This document shows, in pieces, positions 62,755 through 63,203 of a DNA stretch of 63,203 bases. The notes under the pieces were generated by a model that was not told the origin of the DNA, ran no database searches, and saw only the letters and a program-made list of their open reading frames with translations. This stretch comes from an uncultured Dechloromonas sp. (GTDB taxonomy: Bacteria; Pseudomonadota; Gammaproteobacteria; Burkholderiales; Rhodocyclaceae), in NCBI RefSeq assembly GCF_945957265.1, contig NZ_CAMFKO010000023.1, forward strand, positions 1 to 63,203, in the 5' to 3' direction. The stretch's first letter is position 1. Each line of letters starts with the position of its first letter. Position numbers and translations under genes: made by a program.

Positions 62755-62835
62755 AGTCGCTAGTCATTGGTTGTTGGTCATTAGCCGTGGAGTGCCGGTT
62801 GTTTTTGCTAACGACTAACAACCAGCGACTAACCA
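62755..62835. repeat. TAGTC/GACTA repeat cluster between thiS and thiG
   Basis: Short units around GTTAGTCG and its complement recur: TAGTCGCTAGTCATTGG and TTGTTGGTCATTAG on the left, CTAACGACTAACAACC and AGCGACTAACCAC on the right. The two halves form an imperfect inverted repeat and could fold as a hairpin in the thi transcript. Confidence 0.6.
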
Positions 62836-62841
62836 CTGCTT

Positions 62842-63045
62842 TCAGCCGCCGCCGACGGCGGCGATGATTTCCAGGCGGTCGCCGGCGGCCAGGAAAACCT
62901 GCGCGTACTGGCTTTTGGGGACGATCTCGCCGTTCCGTTCGATGGCGATGCGCTTGCCGGAGTAATGCAGTTCCTCGAGCAGCTGGGCGAGAGTGACGCT
63001 GTGCTTGGCCAGCCATTTCTGGCCATTGACGATGATGAGCGACAT
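62842..63045 (-). CDS. thiS: Sulfur carrier protein ThiS
   Basis: 67 aa ubiquitin-like protein. The C-terminus AAVGGG supplies the terminal glycine that is converted to thiocarboxylate and donates sulfur to ThiG. It ends in three glycines. It starts four bases after the thiC stop. Confidence 0.94.
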   Translation of the reverse strand: MSLIIVNGQKWLAKHSVTLAQLLEELHYSGKRIAIERNGEIVPKSQYAQVFLAAGDRLEIIAAVGGG

Positions 63046-63049
63046 GGGT

Positions 63050-63203
<154 letters not shown>

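Overview
The window looks like chromosome of a GC-rich betaproteobacterium of the Rhodocyclales type (Dechloromonas/Azonexus-like). This is inferred from protein style, gene order (mdh, gntR, sdhCDAB, sdhE, gltA, sucAB, lpdA, zapE) and a chromosomal integron next to rarA. No database search was possible.

Layout. 1-11.5 kb is housekeeping DNA: the 3' part of tRNA-Asp, mltD, a yejBEF-type peptide ABC transporter without its binding protein, tRNA-Ser(CGA), mltF, serS, a DUF4126 membrane protein and rarA. 11.6-16.9 kb is an integron. It has a minus-strand integrase gene with a CTGT-N8-ACAG LexA-type box, an attI region, seven plus-strand cassettes with matching R''/R' core sites, and a decayed end: a truncated attC, then a frameshifted membrane-protein gene with an ATGA-coupled partner. 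Most cassette products are small proteins of unknown function (membrane, HNH nuclease-like, DUF3592-like, zinc-ribbon-like, lipoprotein, DUF6928-like). 17-30.7 kb is the TCA block on the minus strand, read gntR, sdhC-D-A-B-E, gltA, sucA, sucB, lpdA, zapE.

30.78-40.54 kb is a filamentous (inovirus-like) prophage with a tyrosine integrase, HUH Rep, pV-like protein, pVIII-like coat protein, pIII-like adsorption protein, pVI-like protein, Zot-like pI ATPase and its own secretin. It also has two small membrane proteins not usually called, and three plus-strand accessory genes. It is bounded by a 14-bp direct repeat, TCTTATATAAGACA, which is also the centre of a perfect palindrome between gntR and mdh. 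The phage has therefore split a gntR/mdh control region and left an operator-like copy on each side. The right copy lies inside the 3' end of the phage regulator gene, so integration replaces that protein's C-terminus: 118 residues in the prophage, 139 predicted in the circular phage. This resembles the integration-dependent immunity known in some mycobacteriophages and is the most interesting observation here.

40.6-63.2 kb returns to ordinary genes: mdh; a GAF/degenerate-GGDEF/EAL protein with a Cys-rich insert; a CitE-like lyase and truC; a CBS protein; a porin with a PstS-like protein; a nitronate monooxygenase-like protein; nnrS; rlmF; a WYL regulator divergent from a VOC protein across a perfect operator palindrome; psd; an orphan sensor kinase; an indole/phenylpyruvate decarboxylase divergent from an Lrp-type regulator; a beta-helix protein; an MBL-fold protein; yaiI; a cupin; a family-4 uracil-DNA glycosylase; and the end of a thiC-thiS-thiG operon.
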